Shown piece by piece: positions 6,524 through 14,047 of a stretch of 14,627 nucleotides of DNA. A program made the translations under genes and the position numbers. The DNA is from Lachnospiraceae bacterium (lineage in GTDB: Bacteria; Bacillota_A; Clostridia; Lachnospirales; Lachnospiraceae): positions 1-14,627 of the forward strand of contig JAIKXO010000243.1 in the NCBI GenBank assembly GCA_024684065.1, written 5' to 3'. How positions within the stretch are numbered: position 1 is the stretch's first letter; the number at the start of each line of letters is the position of its first letter. The notes beneath the pieces were generated by a model, which ran no database searches, was not told where the DNA came from, and saw only the letters and a list, made by a program, of their open reading frames with translations.

Positions 6524-7453
6524 ATGAATTTCTGTGTAAAAGAGGATATCCTTCAGCTGACCCGTGAATGGAAAGGGGAACGTTTTGACGATGGTCGTCC
6601 GAGGGTTCCTGACGAAGATATAGAGGAGCTTGGAAACCTGACACAGGAACAGATATGGGAGCCGTTATGGAACCTTGGTTATAAAAACCTGTTCGAATCA
6701 CATCTCTACCGCATGCACGAAGATGAACGAAAGCTGTTGGGAAGGGCTGTCACGGCAGCTTATATGCCCTCGCGTCCGGATCTTTTTTCCCTGGTTGAAG
6801 AGATCGGGTTTTCGGAAGGACGGCGCGGAACGCATAATCTCTGGGTGGTGGACAGACTGGTAAAAGGTGATTGTATCGTTATTGATATGTATGATAAAAT
6901 TTTTCAGGGGACATTCGTCGGCGGCAATCTTTCCACAGCCATCAAAAACAATACAGAGACAGGCGGAGCCGTGATCTGGGGCGGCATAAGGGACATTGAG
7001 CAGATACAGAAGATCCCGGGCTACCAGGTCTATTACCGTGGCAACGATCCTACGCCTATTAAGGATTTTGTTATGACAAGCTTTAACGGGCCGGTACGGA
7101 TAGGAGCCGCAGTCTGCCTGCCGGGCGACATCGTATACGGTTATAAAGGCGGCGTATTCTTTGTGCCCTCTCATCTGGTCAGATATGTGATCGGAGAGGC
7201 AAAGAAGCCGAAGGCTAAGGATCTGTTCGGGTTCCGGCGCCTGAAAGAGCATGTATACACGACCTCGGACATCGACCGGGGGGTCTGGCCCGTGCATATG
7301 CTTGATGAGCTGACGGAATTTCTTCGTACCGAAGAAGAGGCATCGGAATACAGGGATCTGGACTGGTCCAATGAGTATGCGAAGGCAAAGGAATTCTTTG
7401 GCGGCGACGGCAATGAGCAGCCGGGCGTCATCTACGATTACCGGGAGGTATGA
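6524..7453 (+). CDS. RraA-like (HMG/CHA aldolase family) protein with extended ends
   Basis: The 309-residue cytosolic protein carries an RraA-type core at about 105-222: the GD turn at 115-116, FVGGNLSTAI (131-140), GGAVIWGGIRDIEQIQ (147-162), the family's RD pair at R156-D157, and PGDIVYGYKGGVFFVP (200-215). RraA-fold enzymes cleave or decarboxylate 2-keto acids with a divalent metal (4-hydroxy-4-methyl-2-oxoglutarate aldolase, oxaloacetate decarboxylase); some members are RNase E inhibitors instead. Classic members have about 160-230 residues, so roughly 100 N-terminal and 85 C-terminal residues are extra. Where the family usually reads D-x-DGV before the last strand, this protein has YKGGV. 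GGGAGGTG sits 5 bases before the ATG at 6524; an upstream in-frame ATG at 6452 has no such site. A lyase acting on a keto acid made by the dehydratases is plausible but not proven. Confidence 0.75.
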   Translation: MNFCVKEDILQLTREWKGERFDDGRPRVPDEDIEELGNLTQEQIWEPLWNLGYKNLFESHLYRMHEDERKLLGRAVTAAYMPSRPDLFSLVEEIGFSEGRRGTHNLWVVDRLVKGDCIVIDMYDKIFQGTFVGGNLSTAIKNNTETGGAVIWGGIRDIEQIQKIPGYQVYYRGNDPTPIKDFVMTSFNGPVRIGAAVCLPGDIVYGYKGGVFFVPSHLVRYVIGEAKKPKAKDLFGFRRLKEHVYTTSDIDRGVWPVHMLDELTEFLRTEEEASEYRDLDWSNEYAKAKEFFGGDGNEQPGVIYDYREV

Positions 7454-7473
7454 TGACTCCGGATCTGATCGCG

Positions 7474-7495
7474 CCCGCCTGTTTTTTGCGGGTTT
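7474..7495 (+). terminator. Weak terminator or attenuator hairpin before the regulator gene
   Basis: CCCGC (7474-7478) pairs with GCGGG (7488-7492) around a T-rich 9-base loop and is followed by TTTAT. The stem is only 5 bp, so at most it lowers transcription of the regulator relative to the RraA-like gene. Confidence 0.35.
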
Positions 7496-7534
7496 ATCGT
7501 CCCTGTAAATTAAGAAGAACGGAGATAACATCAT

Positions 7535-8617
7535 ATGGGGAAGATCACGATCAAGAGTATTGCAAAAGACTTAAACATGTCACGCAATACCGTCGCAATG
7601 GCTTTGAAAAATAATCCTAAAGTTGCTGAGTCAACCAGGGAACGGATACTGACTTACGCGGTATCTGTCGGTTATGACCCGTCCATTGCAACAGGGGGAG
7701 AGTTTCTGCCGGCTTTGGAGAATTCCGGCGCAAGGATACTTATACTCAGAAGGCCGGATAAGACGGCTTACTGGGATCGTGTTGTCAGCGGGATATCGCA
7801 GAGCGCCGCCTCAAAGAATTTCATAATAAATATAGACATAGTTACACAGGAGGATATAGATGCGCTCCAGATGCCTGCCTGCTACAGTGACGACCTTGAC
7901 TGTGTGATGTTTCTCCATAAATTCGGCCGAGAATATGAAAAGATGCTCCTGTCGGGAGGAAAAACCGGTATTTTTCTGGATCGCGACGGATATACACGGA
8001 ACGTCCCGTTAATGGGTGACGTTATCAAGACGGAAGGACATCGCAGCATTTACACGATCGTTGAAAAGCTTGCCGGTCAGGGACTTAAAAGGATCGCCTA
8101 CCTCTGCCCCTTCTCCATCGGGGCCGAGACCTTCGATGACCGGGAGATCGGCTTTCGGCACGCCATGTTTGAGATGGGCATCCCTATAGAGCCCAGGTTT
8201 TTTTTCAACCATTCGGACACGCGCGATAAAGCCCTCGCCCTGGAAACTGCACTGCGCCGGTTCCTTCCGGATTCGGTAAGCACGGAAACGCCTCTTGTTG
8301 AAGCGCTTTCCGAACATAAATCAAAGCTCCCGGATGCGATCGTATGCGCAAATGATGACAGCTGTATACGCTGCGCCAGGATTCTTAAGTCCGCAGGTAT
8401 CCGCATCCCCGAAGATATAGCCATGACCGGCTATGACAATGATGAGTACGATTCCTATATGCCCTTTATGACGACCGTTGAAAGCAATGCCTTTATACTT
8501 GGCGTTCGCATGGTCGAACAGTTCTGCCGGCGCAGGGTACATAAAAATGCGCCTTTTGAAACAATAACATTAGAAAGCTTTCCGATTTTCAGGAGGTCAT
8601 CTGAAAAGTACCTCTAA
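7535..8617 (+). CDS. LacI/GalR-family transcriptional regulator
   Basis: The 360-residue repressor-type protein has a LacI helix-turn-helix at the N-terminus (ITIKSIAKDLNMSRNTVAMA at 4-23, then NNPKVAESTRERIL and VGYDPS). The recognition helix reads NTVAMAL instead of the common TVSRVL, so its operator may differ from standard ones. Residues from about 68 form a periplasmic-binding-protein-like effector domain; IVCANDDSCIRCARILKSAG followed by IRIPEDIAMTGYDNDE is the family's conserved C-terminal segment. It follows the RraA-like gene by 81 bases and precedes tctC by 171, with CGGAG about 10 bases before its ATG. It probably senses a sugar acid or intermediate and controls the two divergent operons; targets are inferred from position only. 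Confidence 0.9.
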   Translation: MGKITIKSIAKDLNMSRNTVAMALKNNPKVAESTRERILTYAVSVGYDPSIATGGEFLPALENSGARILILRRPDKTAYWDRVVSGISQSAASKNFIINIDIVTQEDIDALQMPACYSDDLDCVMFLHKFGREYEKMLLSGGKTGIFLDRDGYTRNVPLMGDVIKTEGHRSIYTIVEKLAGQGLKRIAYLCPFSIGAETFDDREIGFRHAMFEMGIPIEPRFFFNHSDTRDKALALETALRRFLPDSVSTETPLVEALSEHKSKLPDAIVCANDDSCIRCARILKSAGIRIPEDIAMTGYDNDEYDSYMPFMTTVESNAFILGVRMVEQFCRRRVHKNAPFETITLESFPIFRRSSEKYL

Positions 8618-8713
8618 GCGTAGCTTTAAGAGAAACACAGTAAACCTCCTTTTCGGATAATACAATGATTATTACCCTGTTTAACGGGGAAATAATAGAG
8701 CTATTAAAATACA

Positions 8714-8723
8714 GTCTGCAGAC
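8714..8723. promoter_or_regulatory. Palindrome GTCTGCAGAC upstream of tctC, possible operator
   Basis: A perfect 10-base palindrome lies about 65 bases before the tctC start, in a gap that also has AT-rich words and a 5-base ATAAT/ATTAT inverted repeat at about 8659-8674. No convincing -35/-10 pair or terminator is seen in 8618-8788, so tctC may be read through from the regulator gene. Confidence 0.3.
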
Positions 8724-8775
8724 CGTCTCCGGACAGAACCGTAAAGCATGCCGGAATAAGCAGATTGACGAAGAC

Positions 8776-8782
8776 AAGGAGG
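8776..8782 (+). promoter_or_regulatory. Ribosome binding site of tctC
   Basis: AAGGAGG lies 6 bases before the ATG at 8789 and decides between this and the ATG at 8765. Confidence 0.8.
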
Positions 8783-8788
8783 AAAACT

Positions 8789-9925
8789 ATGAAAAGAAGA
8801 TTTATCAGCGTGATCATGGCAATGTCACTTGCAGCCATAAGCCTTTCCGCCTGCGGCGCAGTTCCCGCGACCGGAGGAGCCGAGGCACCGGCTGCCGCAC
8901 AGGCAGAGGAACAGAAAGCCGACGATACCTCTGCAGAACAGAGCGGTGAAAAGCTTTGGCCGGACGGAACCCCTGTAGTCTACATCGGATATGGTGCAGG
9001 CGGCGGAACTGACAATGCTGTAAGGCCCGTGGTCGCTGAAATGGCTAATTATCTTGGCGAGACCATCAACTGCCAGAACATGGAAGGCTCCAACTCAGCA
9101 ACAGCCTGCGATTATGTTCTTGACCTTGACCATGACGGATACAGCATGATGGCTACCGGCTCAGGCGGTATGTCATCCTGGGGCGTTAACGAATATACAG
9201 ACCATGACTGGAAGGATTGGTACAGCTTCCATGCTTATTCAGGCCCTGCACTGATCTTTGCAAACAAAGACAGCGGGATCACCGATATCGACGGGATCCT
9301 TGACTACGTGGCAGAAGGCAACAGCTTCGGAATAGGCGCCTACGGCAACGGGCCTCATACCCAGTTTGAATCTATCATCGCGGCAAAGGGGATCAGCAAC
9401 CCGAATTATTCCGTTTTCGGCTCCTGCCACGATACCGGAGTTGCCTGCTTCGCCGGCGATGTGGCCTGTGGCGCGGGATCCCTGTCCGCTGTAAAGGAAT
9501 TTATCGATGCGGATCAGCTGGTTCCTATCGCGGTTACCTGTGCGGATGACTTTACTTTTGCAAACGGAACAACCACGGAATCCATAACCAAGCTGGTTCC
9601 CGGCACGGACAGCGTTCCCGGTCTTAACGAGACCTGGCCCATCCTTATTCCCCGTGACGCTCCCAAGGAGGTTATAGACAAGCTTGTAGAAGCCTTCAAC
9701 TATGCCCTCACAACAGATGCGATCAAGGATTATGCCGATTCCATGGGATATACCATCCTCGGCTATACCGGTGAAGACGGAGATAAGTTCCTTGCACAGT
9801 CGCTTTCAGGTTATGCCTGGACAATATACAATGCAGGTCTTGCAACTGTTTCTCCCGCAGACCTCGGGATCCCCACACTGGAAGAATTTGACTGGGAAAC
9901 TGAAAAGGCTAAATTAGGCGAGTAA
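8789..9925 (+). CDS. tctC: Tripartite tricarboxylate transporter solute-binding lipoprotein (TctC/Bug family)
   Basis: The 378-residue protein binds a carboxylate outside the cell for the TctAB membrane pair. It starts MKRRFISVIM and has lipobox L19-S20-A21-C22, as expected for a Gram-positive version of this usually periplasmic family, followed by a Glu/Ala-rich linker. The mature domain opens with WPDGTPVVYIGYGAGGGTDN, matching the Bug-family first strand and its AGGGTD loop. NGPHTQFE and WPILIPRDAPKEVIDKL are further family segments. AAGGAGG lies 6 bases before the ATG at 8789; the in-frame ATG at 8765 has none and would spoil the signal peptide. TctC proteins bind varied carboxylates (citrate, aromatic acids, sugar acids), so the ligand is open; a sugar acid fits the neighbours. 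The tctB and tctA genes follow after a 336-base structured gap. Confidence 0.9.
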   Translation: MKRRFISVIMAMSLAAISLSACGAVPATGGAEAPAAAQAEEQKADDTSAEQSGEKLWPDGTPVVYIGYGAGGGTDNAVRPVVAEMANYLGETINCQNMEGSNSATACDYVLDLDHDGYSMMATGSGGMSSWGVNEYTDHDWKDWYSFHAYSGPALIFANKDSGITDIDGILDYVAEGNSFGIGAYGNGPHTQFESIIAAKGISNPNYSVFGSCHDTGVACFAGDVACGAGSLSAVKEFIDADQLVPIAVTCADDFTFANGTTTESITKLVPGTDSVPGLNETWPILIPRDAPKEVIDKLVEAFNYALTTDAIKDYADSMGYTILGYTGEDGDKFLAQSLSGYAWTIYNAGLATVSPADLGIPTLEEFDWETEKAKLGE

Positions 9926-10005
9926 TTCCTGCGAAGTATTGGGTAAATTCTTTATTAATATTTCAGGTTCCGGCCTGGACACTATTCATTATCCTTAATC
10001 GGGAA

Positions 10006-10040
10006 GGCGGCCTGGGAATCAGCAGGCCGCCCTCCTTAAC
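10006..10040 (+). terminator. Terminator-like hairpin after tctC
   Basis: GGCGGCCT (10006-10013) pairs perfectly with AGGCCGCC (10024-10031) around a 10-base loop, followed by CTCCTTAAC, which is only mildly T-rich. It may stop part of the transcripts, giving more binding protein than membrane subunits, or simply protect the tctC message. Confidence 0.55.
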
Positions 10041-10053
10041 GGATGTTCTGATA

Positions 10054-10210
10054 ACCATTTACACGATTCCCTTTTGTATACCCGATAACGTAAACAGCTG
10101 CCGGTACCTGCGGTTTAACAGGTAAACGCCATGTCATTATCCGGCGAAATGACAGCTGTTTACGTTTACGGGCAGAATCAATTCACGTGACCGTTTACAC
10201 GACTCACTTT
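10054..10210 (+). promoter_or_regulatory. Composite repeat element upstream of tctBA
   Basis: The inner part is an inverted repeat with 18 of 20 positions paired: CCCGATAACGTAAACAGCTG and CAGCTGTTTACGTTTACGGG. Inside lie TACCTG/CAGGTA (10105-10110 with 10119-10124) and GTCATT/AATGAC (10133-10138 with 10148-10153), so the RNA could fold as a three-way junction. Each long arm also carries a CG-centred box (on one strand CGWWAACGTAAACA) resembling LacI/CcpA operators with two mismatches. The flanking direct repeats agree at 18 of 21 positions and share ACC-TTTACACGA. It could be a pair of looped operators or a structured leader RNA; the sequence alone does not decide. Confidence 0.5.
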
Positions 10211-10247
10211 AATGGTATCTGCCACGGATAAGGCAGGCAGATGCGAT

Positions 10248-10252
10248 GGAGG
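10248..10252 (+). promoter_or_regulatory. Ribosome binding site that sets the tctB start
   Basis: GGAGG lies 9 bases before the ATG at 10262 and downstream of the alternative ATG at 10241, which is therefore rejected. Confidence 0.7.
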
Positions 10253-10261
10253 ACTTTAAGT

Positions 10262-10801
10262 ATGGATGGAAAAAAAAGGCAGGGTGCCGCTGATATGCTG
10301 GTAGGTGCCGTCCTGATAGTATTTTCTGTTATTGTCGTTGCCGTCTCGATATCAATGGAGATTCCAAAGATGTCCAAGGGCGTCCTTGACCTTCCGGGCT
10401 TTTTCCCGGCACTGGTAGGGATCTGCCTTACGGTTTTCGGTATCGCCCTGCTGTTTACAGGCTACAAGACGGGCGGAGTCAATCAGCTCAGGGAGATATT
10501 TACAAAGGATTACCAGAAGAGCTTCTGGAAAGACGACAGGACTGTCAGAGTTCTGGTACTGATGGGGCTCATCTTTTTATATGTGCTGGCTCTCCAGTTC
10601 GCACGGGAAATATGGTCTGTCCTTCCCTTTGACCTCGGCGGGCCGTTTATCTGGCTTACAATGCTCTATCTGTTTCTTACACTGACATATCTGAAAGCCA
10701 CTCCTAAAAAATGGCAGTCTCTCCTGATCGCGGTCATAGCATCTGTCACGATCGCCCTGGCTTTCCGTTACGGCTTTCAGATCCGCTTGCCGGGACAATA
10801 A
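10262..10801 (+). CDS. tctB: Tripartite tricarboxylate transporter small membrane subunit TctB
   Basis: The 179-residue protein has four hydrophobic segments (about 11-32, 46-66, 96-115 and a long stretch at about 128-172 that can hold the last one or two), the size and layout of TctB. It forms the membrane complex with TctA and uses the ion gradient rather than ATP. TctB sequences are poorly conserved, so the identity rests on size, topology and position just before tctA. The start is the ATG at 10262, 9 bases after GGAGG (10248-10252); an upstream in-frame ATG at 10241 lies before that site. The gap to tctA is 20 bases. Confidence 0.85.
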   Translation: MDGKKRQGAADMLVGAVLIVFSVIVVAVSISMEIPKMSKGVLDLPGFFPALVGICLTVFGIALLFTGYKTGGVNQLREIFTKDYQKSFWKDDRTVRVLVLMGLIFLYVLALQFAREIWSVLPFDLGGPFIWLTMLYLFLTLTYLKATPKKWQSLLIAVIASVTIALAFRYGFQIRLPGQ

Positions 10802-10821
10802 TAAAAGGTGGAGGTATTATT

Positions 10822-12342
10822 ATGTCTGAACAATTTAGCTATTTTCTGCAGGCAGGCTCAGATCTTTTTGGCGGATGGACGTTCCTCATCGTATCCCTTG
10901 CGGTTCTGCTCGGGCTTGTAGTCGGAGCGATCCCCGGCCTTACGGGAACCCTGGCCTTAGCCCTTCTTATCAACCTTACCTACGGGATGGAAACGAACAC
11001 GGCGGTTTCCTTCCTTCTCGGGGTTTATGTCGGTGCGGTTTCAGGCGGATTATTCTCGGCGATCATGTTAAACATACCGGGAACGCCCAATGCAGCCGCG
11101 ACCGCTCTGGACGGCTTTCCTCTGGCAAAAGCGGGAAAGGGCGGAAAAGCTCTGTTCGGCGGAGTTTTTGCAAGCTTTCTCGGGACGCTTCTGTCAACAA
11201 CGATCATGATGCTTCTGACGCCTGTTATATATCTTGTCGCTCTTAAATTCGGGAAATGGGAACTGTTCCTGCTTGCCTTTTTCGGAATAACCATCTGCGG
11301 AAACCTTTCCGTAGACTCCACTCCTCTGAAGGGCTGGATCGTAGGCTTTCTGGGATTCTTTTTCGCCATGATCGGACGCGACGCGATCTATAACTCTCCG
11401 AGATTTGTTGTCCTTAAGGATCTGAATTCCGGGATCACTCTGGTTCCGGCTCTTATCGGCCTGTTCGGTATCGCAGAGGTTCTGTGCGTGTTGATGGACA
11501 GGACTCCTTATAAAATCCAGGATACGATGGGCTCGATAATTCCGGACAAATCGGAAATGAAGAGCCTGCTTCGCCCGGTCGTCCGTTCCGGACTTATAGG
11601 GTGCGGGATCGGAGCCATTCCCGGCGCCGGCGAAGATATCGCCGCCTGGCTTTCCTATTCGGTAGGACGGTCGCGCTCAAAGGAAAAGGACAAATTCATG
11701 CATGGTTCTTTTGAAGGCCTTTCCTGTTCAGAAACTGCCAATAACGCCTGCATCGCAGGAGCGATGATCCCCATGCTCACGTTAGCCATACCCGGAAGCT
11801 CCCAGGCCGCCATGTTTCTTGCAGCGATGAATCTGCACGGAGTAAAGCCCGGCCCCATGCTCTCGATCCAGGACCCCACCTTTATGTACCTTGTGGGCAT
11901 AGTCCTTATAATAGCCGCGTTTACGATGGTCATTCTGGCTCTTATGCTGACAAAGCCCATGGTAATGATCCTTAAGATAAACCGTAAGATCCTTATGCCG
12001 ATCATAGTCCCGCTTACCATGATAGGGGCCTACGCCACCAACGGCAAGGTTTTCGACGTATGGGTCGCCCTGTTTTTCGGAATAATCGGCTTTATCCTCA
12101 GAAAATGCAATTTCTCAATGGCACCGCTCGTTCTCGGCCTTATCCTCGGCGGCTCCGCGGATACAAATTTCCGCCAGGCAATGACCCAGGGTAATTTCGG
12201 CGCACTGATCATAAGGCCTGCAGGGATAGTCTTATTGATCGTCTGCATATATTCCCTGGTCTCCGGAGCGATCAAGACCGTTAAATCCGCTAAAAGCGCC
12301 ATGGCAGCAAATACGGAAATCACCAAAGAAAGCGCGGAATAA
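10822..12342 (+). CDS. tctA: Tripartite tricarboxylate transporter large membrane subunit TctA
   Basis: The 506-residue polytopic membrane protein is the permease core of the TTT system, moving a carboxylate with an ion gradient. The family's first repeat is clear: GLVVGAIPGLTGTLALALL (about 31-49), then FLLGVYVGAVSGGLFSAIML and NIPGTPNAAATALDGFPLAK (85-104). The matching second half contains GAIPGAGEDIAAW, ETANNACIAGAMIPMLTLAI and PGSSQAAMFLAAM. The length fits the usual 500 or so. The frame is open upstream into tctB, but GGAGG (10810-10814) sits 7 bases before the ATG at 10822, which opens with MSEQFSYFLQ, the usual type of TctA start. It is the last gene of the plus-strand group and ends before a strong bidirectional terminator. 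Confidence 0.95.
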   Translation: MSEQFSYFLQAGSDLFGGWTFLIVSLAVLLGLVVGAIPGLTGTLALALLINLTYGMETNTAVSFLLGVYVGAVSGGLFSAIMLNIPGTPNAAATALDGFPLAKAGKGGKALFGGVFASFLGTLLSTTIMMLLTPVIYLVALKFGKWELFLLAFFGITICGNLSVDSTPLKGWIVGFLGFFFAMIGRDAIYNSPRFVVLKDLNSGITLVPALIGLFGIAEVLCVLMDRTPYKIQDTMGSIIPDKSEMKSLLRPVVRSGLIGCGIGAIPGAGEDIAAWLSYSVGRSRSKEKDKFMHGSFEGLSCSETANNACIAGAMIPMLTLAIPGSSQAAMFLAAMNLHGVKPGPMLSIQDPTFMYLVGIVLIIAAFTMVILALMLTKPMVMILKINRKILMPIIVPLTMIGAYATNGKVFDVWVALFFGIIGFILRKCNFSMAPLVLGLILGGSADTNFRQAMTQGNFGALIIRPAGIVLLIVCIYSLVSGAIKTVKSAKSAMAANTEITKESAE

Positions 12343-12413
12343 ACGCCACGGATGTCATTCCCCATAATATAAGGCGGGAAACCATACAGGCCGGTCAGCC
12401 CAAAACAGAAATA

Positions 12414-12445
12414 CAGCGGCATATCAAACCTGAGATATGCCGCTG
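12414..12445. terminator. Bidirectional terminator between tctA and the response regulator
   Basis: CAGCGGCATATC (12414-12425) pairs perfectly with GATATGCCGCTG (12434-12445) around an 8-base loop. On the plus strand TTGTATTC follows; on the minus strand TATTTCTGTTTT follows. It lies 71 bases after the tctA stop and 6 bases after the regulator stop, serving both convergent units. Confidence 0.85.
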
Positions 12446-12451
12446 TTGTAT

Positions 12452-14047
12452 TCACGTTGCATCCGGACCCTGTATCTTTTTCCTGTAATCCATCGGTGTC
12501 ATTCCCGTCAGTTTTTTAAATATCAGATAAAAATAATTATAATTTGAAAATCCTACCCTTTCGCTTATCTCTCCGCCTTTCATACCAGTATCCCTGAGAA
12601 GCTCCCTGGCCTTCTCCGTGCGTAAATGGCTCAGATAGTCGTTGAAGCTCCATCCCGTCTCGTTTTTGAATACCCTGCCCAGATAGGCGGCATTTCCTTT
12701 CATTTCCGCCGCCAGGTACTGAAGGGAAAGATCCATGTCACCGTACCGCTCCTGTGCCATTGAAAGCATGGAGGATACAAGCCGGCTGTATACAGGCTTT
12801 GCATTCCCCTGCATCTTTGCCGCCGTATCCCGGATAAACTGCTCAAGGCAGGAAAAAACCTCAGTCTCATTCGGGAGCTCGTATATCCTTTTTATGATCT
12901 GCTCCTTTTTGCTTATGATCTCCTTCCTGTCAACAGATTCCGACGTTCTTGCGCCCTGACAGGTAAGAACCGCAAATTCGGCAAGGCCGTTCTTGTAGAC
13001 CAGAAGATCCTGGTAGCTCTCCAGGGCTCCGAAGGCTTCGCAGCAGGAGCGGACGTAGCCTATCGCCCCCGCAGTGTCGACAGCCGTTATCCTTTCGAGA
13101 AATCCTTTCTCATCGATATCCATAGCCCTTGTCTTCTCCGGATTTCCCGCATCAGCCACCTCGTCATAAGTAAGCAGCTGCTTATCCGAAAAAGCCTGAA
13201 GAAAATTACAGGCGGCAAGCGCATCCTGATAGGACTTTGACAGACTCCTGAAGGATTTTGCAAGGCTCCCTAACATCAGCACAGGTCTTTCCCCCGTCTG
13301 CTCCTTCAGAACGGATATGATCTTTTCCGGAAGCTTATACTGTCTTTCCGAAAGTATTTTCTCCGCATTCCAGAATAAAAAACACGGTCTGAAATCATCA
13401 TCCAGAAAGCAGACGAGATCGTCTTCACCGGAAAAAGCCTTATATAAAAACGATAAAAGAGAATACGCGGAGGCTTCGTCCCCTTCATCGAAGGGCTGCG
13501 CCAGTACAGCCACCCCGATCATGCATGCGCCTGAGCGGACCTCATGCTCCAGCACATTCATGCGGTTTCTGTATTCCGTTGGCGCGATCTCCCCGTTTAT
13601 GAATCTGTGCGTGGCAAAGGAGCGCTGAAGAATCTGGTGATCCGCATCATTTTCCTCATATCCGTGCCTGTTTTTCTCTATATTCTCCGTTACCTCGTCT
13701 ATTATCTGTACAAGATCGCCGCCGGAAACCGGTTTAAGCAGGTAATCCGCTGCCCCCAGCTTTAACGCTTTCCTGACAAGATTATAGTCATCATATCCGC
13801 TTAATATGATCACCTGGCAGTTTCTGTCGATCTCCTTGAGCTTTTCCAGAAGACTTATGCCATCCATCCCCGGCATCCTGACATCGGTTATCACGATCTC
13901 CGGACGCTCACTTTTTACAACCTGCAGCGCTTCGATTCCGTCGCCGGCCTCAAAACAGGCATCAACACCGTAATCTTCCCAGTTTATTATCTCTTTAAGT
14001 CCCTCGCGGATCTGTTTTTCATCATCCACGATCATCAGTCTGTACAT
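12452..14047 (-). CDS. Response regulator with AraC-type DNA-binding domain (YesN-like)
   Basis: The 531-residue regulator has an N-terminal receiver domain (about 1-122): acidic pocket D8-D9 (MIVDDE), phospho-acceptor D55 (VITDVRMPG), S83 (IILSGYDD) and K105 (LLKPV). A long middle region (about 125-420) without obvious motifs follows, as usual in this group. The C-terminal 105 residues form a double helix-turn-helix of AraC type, ending NYNYFYLIFKKLTGMTPMDYRKK. It should be phosphorylated by the kinase encoded just before it, whose last 26 bases overlap its start; GGAGG lies 9 bases before its ATG inside the kinase gene. Such pairs usually control carbohydrate uptake or breakdown genes; here the targets could be the local transporters or genes beyond the right edge (inference). 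Confidence 0.95.
   Translation of the reverse strand: MYRLMIVDDEKQIREGLKEIINWEDYGVDACFEAGDGIEALQVVKSERPEIVITDVRMPGMDGISLLEKLKEIDRNCQVIILSGYDDYNLVRKALKLGAADYLLKPVSGGDLVQIIDEVTENIEKNRHGYEENDADHQILQRSFATHRFINGEIAPTEYRNRMNVLEHEVRSGACMIGVAVLAQPFDEGDEASAYSLLSFLYKAFSGEDDLVCFLDDDFRPCFLFWNAEKILSERQYKLPEKIISVLKEQTGERPVLMLGSLAKSFRSLSKSYQDALAACNFLQAFSDKQLLTYDEVADAGNPEKTRAMDIDEKGFLERITAVDTAGAIGYVRSCCEAFGALESYQDLLVYKNGLAEFAVLTCQGARTSESVDRKEIISKKEQIIKRIYELPNETEVFSCLEQFIRDTAAKMQGNAKPVYSRLVSSMLSMAQERYGDMDLSLQYLAAEMKGNAAYLGRVFKNETGWSFNDYLSHLRTEKARELLRDTGMKGGEISERVGFSNYNYFYLIFKKLTGMTPMDYRKKIQGPDAT

Larger units (their letters stand above)
9926..10261 (+). other. Structured intergenic region between tctC and tctB
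   Basis: There is no gene in these 336 bases. In order it holds a terminator-like hairpin (10006-10031), a 21-base direct repeat (copies at 10054-10074 and 10190-10210), and between those copies a 20-base inverted repeat (10081-10100 with 10153-10172) enclosing two small hairpins. The word CGTTTAC or its complement recurs at least four times between 10089 and 10197. The first 80 bases after the tctC stop show nothing notable. TTTACA in the second direct repeat could be a -35 box with TATCTG 16 bases on, but this is weak. Confidence 0.7.

Noticed and set aside
6698..7534. 278-codon open frame on the minus strand opposite the RraA-like gene
   Set aside because: It has no ribosome site, no recognisable family, low-quality composition (Cys and Arg rich) and lies fully opposite a gene with clear domain signatures.
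8618..8645. Hairpin right after the LacI-family gene as a terminator
   Set aside because: The stem AAGC/GCTT is short and bulged, and no T-run follows, so readthrough to tctC is more likely.
9926..10261. CRISPR-like or insertion-sequence origin of the repeats before tctB
   Set aside because: There are only two direct copies with unequal contents between them, no cas or transposase gene, and no target-site duplication that I can see.
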